DNA of 64,000 nt from Halioxenophilus aromaticivorans. Lineage in GTDB: Bacteria; Pseudomonadota; Gammaproteobacteria; Pseudomonadales; Cellvibrionaceae. This document shows positions 16,157-25,589 of this stretch, piece after piece. The first letter of the stretch is position 1. The number at the start of each line of letters is the position of its first letter. The notes under the pieces are model-generated. The model was not told the DNA's origin. It did no database searches and worked only from the letters and a program-made list of their open reading frames with translations. The stretch is taken from positions 186,001 to 250,000 of the forward strand of contig NZ_AP031496.1 of assembly GCF_042850945.1 (NCBI RefSeq), read 5' to 3'. A program made the position numbers and the translations under genes.

Positions 16157-18370
16157 TTATTGATAGCGGGGCAGATGATCGCTTAACATGATGGCGATTC
16201 TCTTTTCGTCCACCGGTTTAGAAAAATAATACCCCTGCATCTCATCGCAATTTGATGAGCGTAGATAGGAGGCCTCATCGTTGGTCTCTACGCCCTCCGC
16301 CACCACTGTCAGTGAGAGATTTTTAGCCATGTCGAAAATCGCTGAAGTAATGGCCTGGCCTTCGGTATCGTGGTGAATATTGCGAACAAAAGAGCGGTCT
16401 ACTTTCAGCGTATCGATGGGGAAGCGGCGAATCTGTGCCAGCGAGCTATAGCCGGTGCCAAAGTCGTCAATGGCCACGCGTACCCCTAAATCTTTCAACG
16501 CGGTTAGCAGCGCAACGGTACGTTCGATATCGCTCATAATCATGCCTTCGGTGAGTTCCAGCTCCAGCAGGCTTGGGTCTAGACCGCTGCTGTTTAAGGC
16601 ATTTAGTACATCATCGTAAAAATCCGGCTCCAAGAACTGCCTCGGTGACACATTCACCGCAACGGGTACAACCTCAAGCCCCAGCTTTTGCCACTCTTTG
16701 GTTTGCCGGCAGGCGGTTTCCATTACCCAGCGGCCAATGGGCACAATAAGGCCGTTTTCTTCGGCAATCGGAATAAACCGCATCGGCGATACAAACCCCA
16801 GTTTTTGGTTTTCCCAGCGCAGAAGCGCTTCTACCCCGGTAATGACATCCCGTTGCAGACCCACCTTGGGTTGGTACAAAAGGGAAAACTCATTGCGCTC
16901 CAGCGCGCCCCGAAGTTGCGTGTCAAGGTCCATTTTCTCCAAAGATAAGGCAGCCATTTCCCTGTTGTAAACAGAGAAATTGTTTTTGCCTCGCTCCTTG
17001 GCTGTGTACATGGCCATTTCGGCGTGTTTCAACAACGTTTGTTCATCCAAGCCGTCGTCTGGGTATTGGGTGACGCCAACACTGGCGGTAACCCGATACT
17101 CTACGCCGTCTATGGCAACCGGAAGAATCGTTAGGCTAATCAGTTTTTCAGCGACAACCTGCGCTTGCTCAATGTGGCTAATGCCATCGGCAATAACCAC
17201 AAATTCATCGCCACCTACGCGAGAGATAAATTCGCTGGCGCGCAGATTGGAGCGGAAGCGGCTGGCGATTTCTTTCAATAACCGATCGCCACATTCGTGG
17301 CCGATGGTGTCGTTGATGATTTTAAAACGGTCGAGATCGATAAACATCACCGCAAATTTTCGGTTGTAGCGGTGGGCTGCGGCTACAGTCCGAGCCAGAG
17401 TTTCCATACAAAGGGCGCGATTGGGCAGATCCGTGAGGTGGTCGTGCCCGGCCATAAATTCCAGCTTTTGTTGCTGCAGTTTTTGCTCGGTGATGTCGTA
17501 TTGTACGCCAGAGAGAGTCAACGGCGTGTTGTTGTCATCGTATTCGAACACGGCTTTGCTGATCAGCCAGTGCTCCGAGCCATCGGGCCATATAGTGCGG
17601 TATTCAATTTGGTAACGCGATAACTTATGTTTTACCGCGTTTTCAAACGCGTCAATAATCAGCTGACGATCTTCCGGGTGGACGAACTTGGTCGCATCCA
17701 TGGGGGATTTTAAACTGCCTTCGGGCTGCCCATATAAAAGCGACCCATGCAGCATCCAACTGGCTCCGGGCACCGGCATTGCGTTTATTTCGTCGTCGGG
17801 CTGGGTCAGCTCCAAGCGAAAAATGGCGACCGGTAATTCCAGTAATATGGTGTTGATATGCTCGCCAAGCTCAGAGAAGTTTTTCAGTATGCGTTTTTCT
17901 GAAGAGACGTTGCGCACTTCGCCATCGAGGTAAAGCGCGTCATCGCCTGAACGGGTAACGTTAATCTCTGTGGTTAACCAAATCGCCCCCTGTGCTGTTT
18001 TTGCCAAGTGCGCCGATTTTTCTAAGTAATTACAACCACCGACGATGGCGCAATTGAGCGTATTAAAATGGGCGGCGGCGTCAGATTCAAAAAATACCGC
18101 CAGGACATCGGTAATGGTTAAGGTGGCGTCGCTTGGTGCGCCAACAATAGCCGGGTTCATCACCAACCAGTTGTTGCTGTTGTCCAAGTCGATGTTGCCG
18201 TTTTCGTCACAATAGAGGCGAAACACCCCGATTTTTGCAGAGCGGCTCAGTACTTCCAGTTGCTCTTGCAAAACGTTGCGATAGCGGTCAGAGATAGCGA
18301 CGACCCTTTTATCCACGTAATTTATATCCTGCCAATCGGATTGATGCGTAGCGGCTTGTTTAGGCGCCAC
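16157..18370 (-). CDS. PAS-GGDEF-EAL c-di-GMP signalling protein
   Basis: This 737-residue protein lacks membrane segments. An N-terminal sensor region is followed by a PAS/PAC domain near 180-300 (GSEHWLISKAVFEYDD, LSGVQYDITEQK). A GGDEF domain follows with DHLTDLPNRALC and the intact SRVGGDEFVVIADG, then an EAL domain with GVEALLRWEN and AIDDFGTGYSSL. Both catalytic motifs look intact, so it may make or degrade c-di-GMP, with one activity dominant in vivo. It converges on the TPR-GGDEF gene with only 7 bp between the stops. Confidence 0.93.
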   Translation of the reverse strand: MAPKQAATHQSDWQDINYVDKRVVAISDRYRNVLQEQLEVLSRSAKIGVFRLYCDENGNIDLDNSNNWLVMNPAIVGAPSDATLTITDVLAVFFESDAAAHFNTLNCAIVGGCNYLEKSAHLAKTAQGAIWLTTEINVTRSGDDALYLDGEVRNVSSEKRILKNFSELGEHINTILLELPVAIFRLELTQPDDEINAMPVPGASWMLHGSLLYGQPEGSLKSPMDATKFVHPEDRQLIIDAFENAVKHKLSRYQIEYRTIWPDGSEHWLISKAVFEYDDNNTPLTLSGVQYDITEQKLQQQKLEFMAGHDHLTDLPNRALCMETLARTVAAAHRYNRKFAVMFIDLDRFKIINDTIGHECGDRLLKEIASRFRSNLRASEFISRVGGDEFVVIADGISHIEQAQVVAEKLISLTILPVAIDGVEYRVTASVGVTQYPDDGLDEQTLLKHAEMAMYTAKERGKNNFSVYNREMAALSLEKMDLDTQLRGALERNEFSLLYQPKVGLQRDVITGVEALLRWENQKLGFVSPMRFIPIAEENGLIVPIGRWVMETACRQTKEWQKLGLEVVPVAVNVSPRQFLEPDFYDDVLNALNSSGLDPSLLELELTEGMIMSDIERTVALLTALKDLGVRVAIDDFGTGYSSLAQIRRFPIDTLKVDRSFVRNIHHDTEGQAITSAIFDMAKNLSLTVVAEGVETNDEASYLRSSNCDEMQGYYFSKPVDEKRIAIMLSDHLPRYQ

Positions 18371-18633
18371 TTTATTGAGAGAAAAACTCTATTTAGGCGT
18401 CTTAATTCAGTATAGGAAAGGGTTGACGATATGCTAGGCGCAGTAAAAAACTCTGGCAAAAGAGGCTGTGATCAATAACCAGTGGGTATAAGCGTTGGCA
18501 AAATCTAGTGTATTTATTTGGGCTTTGCTAATAAGTATTTAAAATGGCAAAAAATACACGCTTTTGGTTATTAGCCCCGCAGGTTGTTTTTTCGCGCTGC
18601 ACGTAGTTTTCAAAAAAATAACCATCACTAAAT

Positions 18634-19260
18634 CTATCTTACTTTTTCTTGCCATTCAGGCGCCAGTGCGACTAATTGGCGCGCTTTAGAAAAAACAAAC
18701 GCTTTTTCGTCAAAGCTTTTGTCAAATTTAGCTCGGAAGAGCGACTCAATACTAACGGAGTTTTCCACGCCATGTATTTTAGTGAGTGCGTCGCCCACTT
18801 GAATAGTACCCTCTCTAAGTACGCGGAAATAAACTCCGGTTCTACCGTGTGCAGTGAACTGCTTGGGCAGTGTTTTGTCGCCTAGTGCGACTCCCAATTT
18901 AAAGCAAGGCACTCTCGGCTGGCTGACTTCCAAAACACAGCTGCCCACGCTAAATTGATCGCCAATAAAAATGCTGCCTTCACTTAGGCTATCCACACTG
19001 AGATTTTCCCCAAAAGCTCCCCAGCTTATATTCCTTTGGATGACGTTATTCCAGTGTGAGTAATGGCTGGTGCAAAAACCATAAACGGCCTTGTGGCTGC
19101 CACCGTGGTTGACGAGATCGGCTTGCTCGTCGCCCTCAATGCCCTGAAAACTCACCTGTAGTGGTTGGGCAGCGGGTGTTTTAAATATTCCGGTGGCGAC
19201 TTGTTTGCCATTGTATTCAATGGTTTGGCAGGTGGAGACATTCAACGACACGAGTTGCAT
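18634..19260 (-). CDS. MOSC domain protein (YiiM-like)
   Basis: This 208-residue protein has a MOSC core with the typical IEGDEQADLVNHGGSHKAVYG region, followed by WGAFGENLSVDSL and the conserved cysteine in QPRVPCFKLG. A short C-terminal helical extension (3-alpha domain) follows. MOSC proteins transfer sulfur or act with molybdenum cofactor; E. coli YiiM reduces N-hydroxylated compounds. The neighbouring AraC-type gene 23 bp upstream reads in the same direction. Confidence 0.88.
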   Translation of the reverse strand: MQLVSLNVSTCQTIEYNGKQVATGIFKTPAAQPLQVSFQGIEGDEQADLVNHGGSHKAVYGFCTSHYSHWNNVIQRNISWGAFGENLSVDSLSEGSIFIGDQFSVGSCVLEVSQPRVPCFKLGVALGDKTLPKQFTAHGRTGVYFRVLREGTIQVGDALTKIHGVENSVSIESLFRAKFDKSFDEKAFVFSKARQLVALAPEWQEKVR

Positions 19261-19283
19261 AGTAAAATCCGGTTATTAAAACA

Positions 19284-20297
19284 TTAACGTTTTGGCCCAG
19301 AACGGTACACGCTGGGCGGTACGCCAGTCCATTGTTTAAACGCTCTGGCAAATGCTGCTGGCTCAGAAAACCCCAGCAGTGTGGCTATTTGCGAAATGGG
19401 CTGATTGGGTTGGCTTAAGTAATGGATAGCCGTATCACGGCGCATTTCATCTTTTAACAGTTGGAAACTGGTTCCTTCTTCGGTGAGTTTTCGCCGTAAC
19501 GTTCGGCTGGTCATCTGCAGTTGGTTGGCCATGTCTTCCATATTGACGCCCACGAACTCGGCGTTGGTTTCGAGGTAGTCTTTCACGCGGCGGGTAAACA
19601 CCGGGTAATAGGCTTGGCGTTTAAACCACTCCAGCGGCAGTTGCGGCAAGTACTCCAATAATGTGGCCGAGGTTTGTACCACCGGTAAGTCTAAAAACGC
19701 GGCGTCAAACACAATGCTGTCTCGGCTGTGTTCGTAGTGCACCGGTGCTGGGTACATTAATCGGTGTTCGGCGAAGTGTTGTGGCTTCGCCAGTTTTAAG
19801 GTGACTTGCTGTAAGGGCACTCTTTGGCCCACAAACCAACTGGGGAACCTGTGCCAAATCAGTAAAAATAATTCGCGCAGCATCCCCAGGTTATCTTTCT
19901 CGGGCTCGTTGAGTGCCAGGGCAAAGGTGGCTTGGTTGTTGTGTACCGTGAATTCTACGTCAATGGCGGGCGTCACTAGGTTATAAAACCGGCTGCAGTA
20001 CCGGTACACCTCTTTTAGGTTGGCGCAGTGCACCAGCTGCCGTGCCAATAGCCCGAATACGCCAAAGCGTACTGTGTGGCTACTCATGCCCATAAACTCA
20101 TCATCCCCTATGCGCCATAACTCCAGCAGCAGGCGGCTGAGTTGCTCTGGGGTAATGCGCAGTTCACGATTTTCCAGCAGTGCCGGCGACAACCCGGCGT
20201 GGCTAAGCAAATGCTGGGTATCTAGGCCGCACTCCTGGGCCTTACTGATTAGGCAATGGGCGAAATGAATGGATATAGAATGATGGTGAGGGTGCAC
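19284..20297 (-). CDS. AraC-family transcriptional regulator (OruR/ArgR-like layout)
   Basis: This protein of about 337 residues has an N-terminal Arabinose_bd-type ligand domain and a C-terminal pair of helix-turn-helices (MEDMANQLQMTSRTLRRKL, then PISQIATLLGFSEPAAFARA). I chose the GTG at 20297 because it gives the family-typical length and start; the frame stays open to 20465. It is divergent from two acyl-CoA dehydrogenase genes, so it may control fatty-acid or branched-chain acyl-CoA breakdown. The ligand is unknown. Confidence 0.85.
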   Translation of the reverse strand: MHPHHHSISIHFAHCLISKAQECGLDTQHLLSHAGLSPALLENRELRITPEQLSRLLLELWRIGDDEFMGMSSHTVRFGVFGLLARQLVHCANLKEVYRYCSRFYNLVTPAIDVEFTVHNNQATFALALNEPEKDNLGMLRELFLLIWHRFPSWFVGQRVPLQQVTLKLAKPQHFAEHRLMYPAPVHYEHSRDSIVFDAAFLDLPVVQTSATLLEYLPQLPLEWFKRQAYYPVFTRRVKDYLETNAEFVGVNMEDMANQLQMTSRTLRRKLTEEGTSFQLLKDEMRRDTAIHYLSQPNQPISQIATLLGFSEPAAFARAFKQWTGVPPSVYRSGPKR

Positions 20298-20505
20298 GCT
20301 GTGTCCGTTTATGTTGGATTGCCTGCCTAATATAAAGTAAAACTTCGCTAATTTGCAGGCCTTTTGTCCGTTAATATCAAGTAAATGGCAGGATAGGCAA
20401 TGGCGTTTTAGTAGCCAAACTTCGACACTATGGCCATAACAGGCCAGCAGTACAGCGGCCACCACAATCGCGGCAATTTAAAGATTATTAGAATAGGAAC
20501 CAACC

Positions 20506-22284
20506 ATGAGCGACTACCGTTACCCATTGCGTGAAGCAGAATTCGCCCTCAAAGCTCTAGTGGATTTCGACCAGTTGTGCGCCAAGGGCGAGCTGGAAGG
20601 TGTTGGCTTAGAGCTGGCCATGGCCATTATTGAAGAGGCCGGCAAACTGGGCAGCGAGGTGCTGGCCCCGCTGAACCGTGTGGGCGACACCGATGGCGCC
20701 AAACTCACCGATCGTGGTGTGCAGGAGTCGCCCGGGTTCGCCGATGCCTACGCGCAGTTTTGCGCCGGTGGTTGGGCGTCGTTAACGTCGCCGGAGGCCT
20801 ACGGTGGCCAGGCTCTACCCAGCGTTTTAAATACCACGGTGGGGGAAATTTGGCAGTCGTCTAACCTTGCCTTTGCGCTGTGCCCCATGTTGGCCGCCGG
20901 AGCCACAGAGGCCATAATCAAGCACGCCAGCGATGAGCTTAAACAAAAATACGCGCCGAAGATGGTCAGTGGCGAATGGGCCTGCACCATGAACCTGACC
21001 GAGCCCGACGCTGGCACCGATTTGGCCGCGCTAAAAACCAAAGCCGAACCCAACGGCGACCACTACTTAATTTCCGGACAAAAAATATTTATTACCTGGG
21101 GCGACCATCAGATGACGGACAATATCGTGCATTTGGTACTGGCTCGCCTGCCCGATGCGCCTCCCGGCGTGAAGGGTATTTCGCTGTTTATTGTGCCCAA
21201 ATTTATGGTGGACGATAATGGCAATCTAGGCGAAGCCAATGATCTCCGCTGCGTTTCCTTAGAGCATAAATTGGGCATTCACGGCAGCCCAACCTGCGTA
21301 ATGAGCTATGGTGACAACGGCGGCGCTGTGGGTTATCTGGTGGGCGAAAAACACAACGGCTTGTCGTTTATGTTCACCATGATGAACCACGCTCGCCAGG
21401 ATGTAGGCCTGCAAGGCGTGGCGGTGAGCGAGCGCTCCTACCAACAAGCGGTGGCCTACGCCAAAGACCGTTTGCAAGGCACCAACAAAGACGGCAGTCG
21501 CTATACCATTTTTAAATTTCCAGACGTGCGCCGCATGCTTATGCAAATGAAAGCCAGCATCGAGGCCATGCGCGGTTTGGCGCTAATCGCATCCGCAGAG
21601 ATCGATCGCAGCCACTACGGTAACGATGCCGAGCAAAAAGCCAAACACGGCCAGCGGGTTGATCTACTAACGCCCATCGTTAAAGGCTGGCTCACAGAAT
21701 TGGCGCAGGAGGTAACTTCTCTCGGTATACAAATTCACGGTGGCATGGGCTTTATCGAAGAAACCGGCGTAGCGCAGCACTACCGAGACGCTCGTATATT
21801 ACCTATTTATGAAGGCACCAACGGCGTTCAGGCATTGGATTTGGTAGGGCGTAAAACCTTGCTCAACGAGGGAGCCCATCTAAACGACTTGTTCGCCGAT
21901 ATCGAGTCCACCATAAGCCAGCTAGCCGCCGAGCCATCTTTAAAAGCCTCCGCCGGCAAAATGCAGCAGGCGCTGGAGGCGGCCCGGGCAGCACGCGCTT
22001 GGTTGTTGGATAACAGCCCGCAAGATAAATCGGCGCCTGGTAGCGTGAGCTTCTCGTTCTTAATGCTGATGGGCTATTTGTGTGGTGGTTGGGTAATGGC
22101 CAAAAACCAGCTGCATGCTCAGGCCCAGTTGGCCGAAGGCGCAGGCGATGCTGAGTTCCTAAAGGCCAAATTAGTCACTGCCAACTTCTACTTTGAACAA
22201 TTGCTACCCAAGACCCAGGCCTACTTTGCCGCCATTGAGTCCGGCAGCGAAAGCACGATGGCCCTGAGTGAGGAACAGTTCTAA
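20506..22284 (+). CDS. Acyl-CoA dehydrogenase, long 592-residue class
   Basis: This FAD-dependent dehydrogenase introduces the first double bond in acyl-CoA beta-oxidation. It has the N-terminal helical domain, the middle beta domain (ACTMNLTEPDAGTDLAALKT, KIFITWGDH) and the C-terminal domain (QIHGGMGFIEETGVAQHYRDARILPIYEGTNGVQALDLVGRK; catalytic Glu in the YEGTNG loop). The extra C-terminal 150 residues match the larger subgroup found in Pseudomonas and DMSP-degrading bacteria (DmdC-like). Electrons would go to ETF. It sits divergent from the AraC-type gene and 49 bp before the next dehydrogenase. Confidence 0.9.
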   Translation: MSDYRYPLREAEFALKALVDFDQLCAKGELEGVGLELAMAIIEEAGKLGSEVLAPLNRVGDTDGAKLTDRGVQESPGFADAYAQFCAGGWASLTSPEAYGGQALPSVLNTTVGEIWQSSNLAFALCPMLAAGATEAIIKHASDELKQKYAPKMVSGEWACTMNLTEPDAGTDLAALKTKAEPNGDHYLISGQKIFITWGDHQMTDNIVHLVLARLPDAPPGVKGISLFIVPKFMVDDNGNLGEANDLRCVSLEHKLGIHGSPTCVMSYGDNGGAVGYLVGEKHNGLSFMFTMMNHARQDVGLQGVAVSERSYQQAVAYAKDRLQGTNKDGSRYTIFKFPDVRRMLMQMKASIEAMRGLALIASAEIDRSHYGNDAEQKAKHGQRVDLLTPIVKGWLTELAQEVTSLGIQIHGGMGFIEETGVAQHYRDARILPIYEGTNGVQALDLVGRKTLLNEGAHLNDLFADIESTISQLAAEPSLKASAGKMQQALEAARAARAWLLDNSPQDKSAPGSVSFSFLMLMGYLCGGWVMAKNQLHAQAQLAEGAGDAEFLKAKLVTANFYFEQLLPKTQAYFAAIESGSESTMALSEEQF

Positions 22285-22333
22285 ACTCAGGGTTAATCGC
22301 TTAATAATAACAACCCAAAGAGGTGCCGCAGCC

Positions 22334-23491
22334 ATGATGCTATCGAGCTTAAATTTTAATTTAGGGGGAGATCTGGATCTGCTGCGCACCTCGGTGAATA
22401 AGTTTGCCCAGGCCGAAATCGCGCCGATTGCCGAGCAAATCGACCGAGATAACGAGTTCCCTAAAGCCCTGTGGCGACAACTGGGGGATCTCGGCCTATT
22501 GGGAATTACGGTCAGTGAAGCCTACGGTGGCAGTGCTATGGGCTACTTGGCCCACGCCGTAGTAATGGAAGAGATCTCGCGCGCCTCAGCCTCGGTTGGC
22601 CTGTCTTATGGTGCGCATTCCAACCTCTGTGTTAACCAAATCTTTAAAAACGGTAACGCCCATCAGCGTGAAAAATACCTTCCCAAGCTGTGCAGCGGCG
22701 AGCACATTGGCGCCTTGGCCATGTCTGAGCCCAATGCAGGCAGTGACGTGGTTAGCATGCGGTTGCGGGCCGACCTCCACGGTGACCACTACCGCCTAAC
22801 GGGCAATAAGATGTGGATCACCAATGGCCCGGATGCCGACACTTATGTGGTCTACGCCAAAACCGATGCAGCGGCGGGCTCCAAAGGCATTACTGCATTT
22901 ATCGTTGAGCGTGGCCTGCCAGGGTTTAGCCAGGCACAAAAGCTGGATAAGCTCGGCATGCGTGGCTCAAATACCTGTGAGCTTATCTTCGATAATTGCC
23001 CGGTACCGGTGGAAAACATTCTGGGTGAACCCGGTAAAGGCGTGGCCGTTTTAATGTCTGGGCTGGACTACGAGCGCACTGTGCTGGCTGCTGGGCCGGT
23101 GGGTATTATGCACGCCTGTATGGACGTGGCGTTACCTTACACCAAACAGCGTAGCCAATTCGGCCAAGCCATTGGTGAGTTCCAATTGGTGCAGGGCAAG
23201 TTGGCTGATATGTATAACGGGCTGAATGCCAGCCGAGCCTATTTATACGCCGTAGCCGCTGCCTGCGACCGGGGTGAAGAATCCCGTAAAGACGCCGCAG
23301 GGGTAATACTCTACACCGCAGAGCTGGCCACTAAAATGGCACTGGATACCATTCAATTGTTGGGTGGCAATGGTTACACCAATGATTTCCCGGCGGGCAG
23401 ATTATTGCGAGACGCCAAATTGTATGAGATTGGTGCCGGCACATCCGAAATTCGGCGCATGTTAATCGGCCGGGAGCTGTTCAACGCTTAA
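22334..23491 (+). CDS. liuA: Isovaleryl-CoA dehydrogenase-like acyl-CoA dehydrogenase
   Basis: This protein of about 385 residues oxidises a short branched acyl-CoA. The signature ALAMSEPNAGSDVVSMRL, the MWITNGPDA motif and the C-terminal LLGGNGYTNDFPAGRLLRDA with YEIGAGTSEIRRMLIGREL are all as in isovaleryl-CoA dehydrogenase of leucine breakdown. The ATG at 22334 follows a weak AAAGAGGTG site. The rest of a liu cluster (carboxylase, enoyl hydratase, lyase) does not follow, so the leucine assignment is less sure than the family. Probably co-transcribed with the preceding gene. Confidence 0.83.
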   Translation: MMLSSLNFNLGGDLDLLRTSVNKFAQAEIAPIAEQIDRDNEFPKALWRQLGDLGLLGITVSEAYGGSAMGYLAHAVVMEEISRASASVGLSYGAHSNLCVNQIFKNGNAHQREKYLPKLCSGEHIGALAMSEPNAGSDVVSMRLRADLHGDHYRLTGNKMWITNGPDADTYVVYAKTDAAAGSKGITAFIVERGLPGFSQAQKLDKLGMRGSNTCELIFDNCPVPVENILGEPGKGVAVLMSGLDYERTVLAAGPVGIMHACMDVALPYTKQRSQFGQAIGEFQLVQGKLADMYNGLNASRAYLYAVAAACDRGEESRKDAAGVILYTAELATKMALDTIQLLGGNGYTNDFPAGRLLRDAKLYEIGAGTSEIRRMLIGRELFNA

Positions 23492-23501
23492 GCGGCGGTG
23501 A

Positions 23502-24062
23502 CTAGTTATGTAACAGGTGGCGCCGGTCCACCATGTTTTCTGCAATAAGCGTGTAAAACGCTTCTGCCTTGGGCGAGGGGATTCGCCAGCTACGCAACTC
23601 CACACTACCCGCACTGGTGCGCGGTAATTGAAATGAGATCTCAAGCCCAGGGCCAAGGTAGCCCCAGTGTTTAAACGATTTGTGGCAACTGTTGTACAGG
23701 TAATTGATTTCCGATTCGTTTTTTCTAAAGCCGGTGTATTCGCAGTGATCCACCATGGTGATGTAGTCAATGGGCAGCTGTATGGTGGTGCGCGAGTGGT
23801 TGTCTCGTATGCAAAGCGTATATTTGGCGTTCTTTTCTTGTACTATCCAACTGCGAAAACCAAAGGTTAGCCGCAACAGGCAAAACGCCAGCGCCGCCAG
23901 GCCTAAAAACCAAGCCAACAAAACAGTGTGGGCGCCGGGTACAAAAAGTACAGCAAAGCCTGCAATAAACGCGGATAAAATTAATTGTAACCAGATGGGC
24001 CCTCGGGCCACTTGTTTAAGTACCGTTGTACGCTTTTTTAAGCGCTTTTGTGGAATATACAC
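23502..24062 (-). CDS. Membrane protein of unknown function
   Basis: This 186-residue protein has a basic N-terminus, two adjacent membrane segments (LQLILSAFIAGFAVLFV and LLAWFLGLAALAFCLLRL) and a soluble C-terminal part of about 110 residues. I recognise no catalytic motif. The layout, two helices then a beta-rich domain, resembles PH-like/YdbT-type membrane domains, but this is only an impression. It is the first of a long run of minus-strand genes. Confidence 0.65.
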   Translation of the reverse strand: MYIPQKRLKKRTTVLKQVARGPIWLQLILSAFIAGFAVLFVPGAHTVLLAWFLGLAALAFCLLRLTFGFRSWIVQEKNAKYTLCIRDNHSRTTIQLPIDYITMVDHCEYTGFRKNESEINYLYNSCHKSFKHWGYLGPGLEISFQLPRTSAGSVELRSWRIPSPKAEAFYTLIAENMVDRRHLLHN

Positions 24063-24188
24063 AACCTTGCCTCTCTCTAACGCGGCGTAAGCTTATCACG
24101 AAAATGGCGGTTGCAAGCGCCGGTGCTAAGTTTAACTCGCCGGGGCATGGTTATTTAACGCCGATGAGTGATCGGCAGGTGGGCAGGG

Positions 24189-24509
24189 TCAAAAATTATG
24201 AACGCTCTTAACCCGCATAATACGAGCGGCTACCACATTGTGCAGCAATACAAGGGCAAAACCTCCCGCCAATGGCAGCAGTGAGTTGGAGGCTAAGCTG
24301 GCCCATATCGATAACAAAAAACCGCCGATAATGACCACAGCAGCAAGCCACTCCCAGTGAACAGACAAGGCTAAATTACAGTAGGGGCAGGTGGTGGCGA
24401 CTATATTAACTTTTTTGTGCTCGCGGGTGCGATTAAGCGAAATGACGCCCTGGCCTTGCTCCAGCTTAAAACTGTTTTTACAGTTTGGGCATACCAATTT
24501 AGGGTTCAT
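24189..24509 (-). CDS. Small zinc-ribbon membrane protein
   Basis: This 106-residue protein has two CxxC pairs (CPNC near residue 8 and CPYC near 41) that should bind one zinc ion, then two hydrophobic helices (WLAAVVIIGGFLLSIW and LLPLAGGFALVLLHNVV). Function is unknown. The arrangement of a cytoplasmic zinc ribbon followed by membrane helices is common among small bacterial proteins without assigned role. Confidence 0.65.
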   Translation of the reverse strand: MNPKLVCPNCKNSFKLEQGQGVISLNRTREHKKVNIVATTCPYCNLALSVHWEWLAAVVIIGGFLLSIWASLASNSLLPLAGGFALVLLHNVVAARIMRVKSVHNF

Positions 24510-24696
24510 GCTGCATAACCTACAGGTTGCGGTAGGGTGATGGTTTGGCCCTGGGGCGAACCATGCATTATACGCAATAAGCTAGGGGAGATAAGCCTGC
24601 ATTAGGGTAAGAACTGCAAAGTGCTTTAAAGCTCTCATCCGGCGCTGTCGCGTTGCTTGCAAACTTCAATCTGGTCTCAAGCAAACTACTGCGGAG

Positions 24697-25158
24697 CTAT
24701 TCCACAGCAAACACATAGCTGGTGAAGCGCTGGCCAAGGCGTTCCGAGGTGGCCATCCGAATGGCGCGGCGCTCAAGGTGCCGGTATACCCTGCGAGAAT
24801 GCAAAAGGTGAATAACAACCTCCTTGTGGCCAAACGATTTGGCCCAGTGCAACAGGTCGGCAAACACCCGAGGTCCCAATCCCCAATAGTGTTTTGCCAC
24901 TACAATGGCGGCTTCTACGCTTTGCTCGTCCGGTTGCAGACCGCACCAACCCGCCAATTCATCATCTACCACAACCGCACGCACTTTATAGCCCGGTTGG
25001 TCATCCAAGGCCTGTTTGTCCGTCACCCATTGTTGCAGTGAATGTGGGTTAAAGGGGTTATGGGCAACCAGGTGGCTGCGGGTACTTTGGGCATTGAGTA
25101 TGGCCAGCAATTGCGTTTGGTCGACTTCGGCTAGGGTGGGGTAGGTAATGGATAGCAT
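24697..25158 (-). CDS. GNAT-family N-acetyltransferase
   Basis: This 153-residue protein has the general GNAT pattern: VRAVVVDDELAGWCGLQPDE (strands 2-4), AAIVVAKHYWGLGPRVFADLLHWA (motif A region, with an unusual G-L-G-P-R loop in place of the normal Q/RxxGxG/A) and a C-terminal strand. The substrate is unknown. The degenerate acetyl-CoA loop makes activity less certain than for its neighbours. Confidence 0.65.
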   Translation of the reverse strand: MLSITYPTLAEVDQTQLLAILNAQSTRSHLVAHNPFNPHSLQQWVTDKQALDDQPGYKVRAVVVDDELAGWCGLQPDEQSVEAAIVVAKHYWGLGPRVFADLLHWAKSFGHKEVVIHLLHSRRVYRHLERRAIRMATSERLGQRFTSYVFAVE

Positions 25159-25185
25159 GGCTTAAAGTAGGGGGATTGGCTGGCT

Positions 25186-25211
25186 GCGGGGGTAAATAAC
25201 GTGACCCCCGC
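25186..25211 (-). terminator. GC-rich hairpin after the VOC gene
   Basis: A perfect 8-bp stem (GCGGGGGT / ACCCCCGC) with a 10-base loop lies 12 bases after the VOC stop codon. No T-run follows on the minus strand, so termination is uncertain. Confidence 0.35.
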
Positions 25212-25222
25212 TCGCAGAAACG

Positions 25223-25579
25223 TTAGCCATGGTCAGACCAAACAGCGAACTCGTTGCCACTGGGGCAAAAAAAGTGAAAGCGGCGACCGCCAGGGAATCG
25301 AAAAATGGGCTTAACGATTTCTCCACCGGCTTTGCTAACCGCGTCTTGGGTAGCTTCAAGTTCAGCGCTGTACAGCACTACCAAGGCGCTTCCCTGCTGC
25401 GTGCGAGCGCAGCTTTGTGACAAGAAAAAGCCACCATCGATACCGGCGTTTTCAAAGGCGGTGTATTCAGGGCCGTAATCCACAAAGCCCCAACCGAACA
25501 CGGATGTGAAAAAGTCTTTAGACGCCGCTAAATCCTGGCAAGGCAGCTCTATATAGTTAATTTTCCCTGTCGTATTCAT
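25223..25579 (-). CDS. VOC (glyoxalase/bleomycin resistance) family protein
   Basis: This 118-residue protein has the paired beta-alpha-beta-beta-beta units of the vicinal oxygen chelate fold: NYIELPCQDLAASKDFFTSVFGWGF at the N-terminus and a second module from VVLYSAELEATQDAV. The ending RFHFFCPSGNEFAVWSD carries the usual metal-side Glu. Such proteins include lyases and binding proteins; the substrate is unknown. It is separated by 10 bp from the upstream acetyltransferase gene. Confidence 0.8.
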   Translation of the reverse strand: MNTTGKINYIELPCQDLAASKDFFTSVFGWGFVDYGPEYTAFENAGIDGGFFLSQSCARTQQGSALVVLYSAELEATQDAVSKAGGEIVKPIFRFPGGRRFHFFCPSGNEFAVWSDHG

Positions 25580-25589
25580 TCTTTATGCC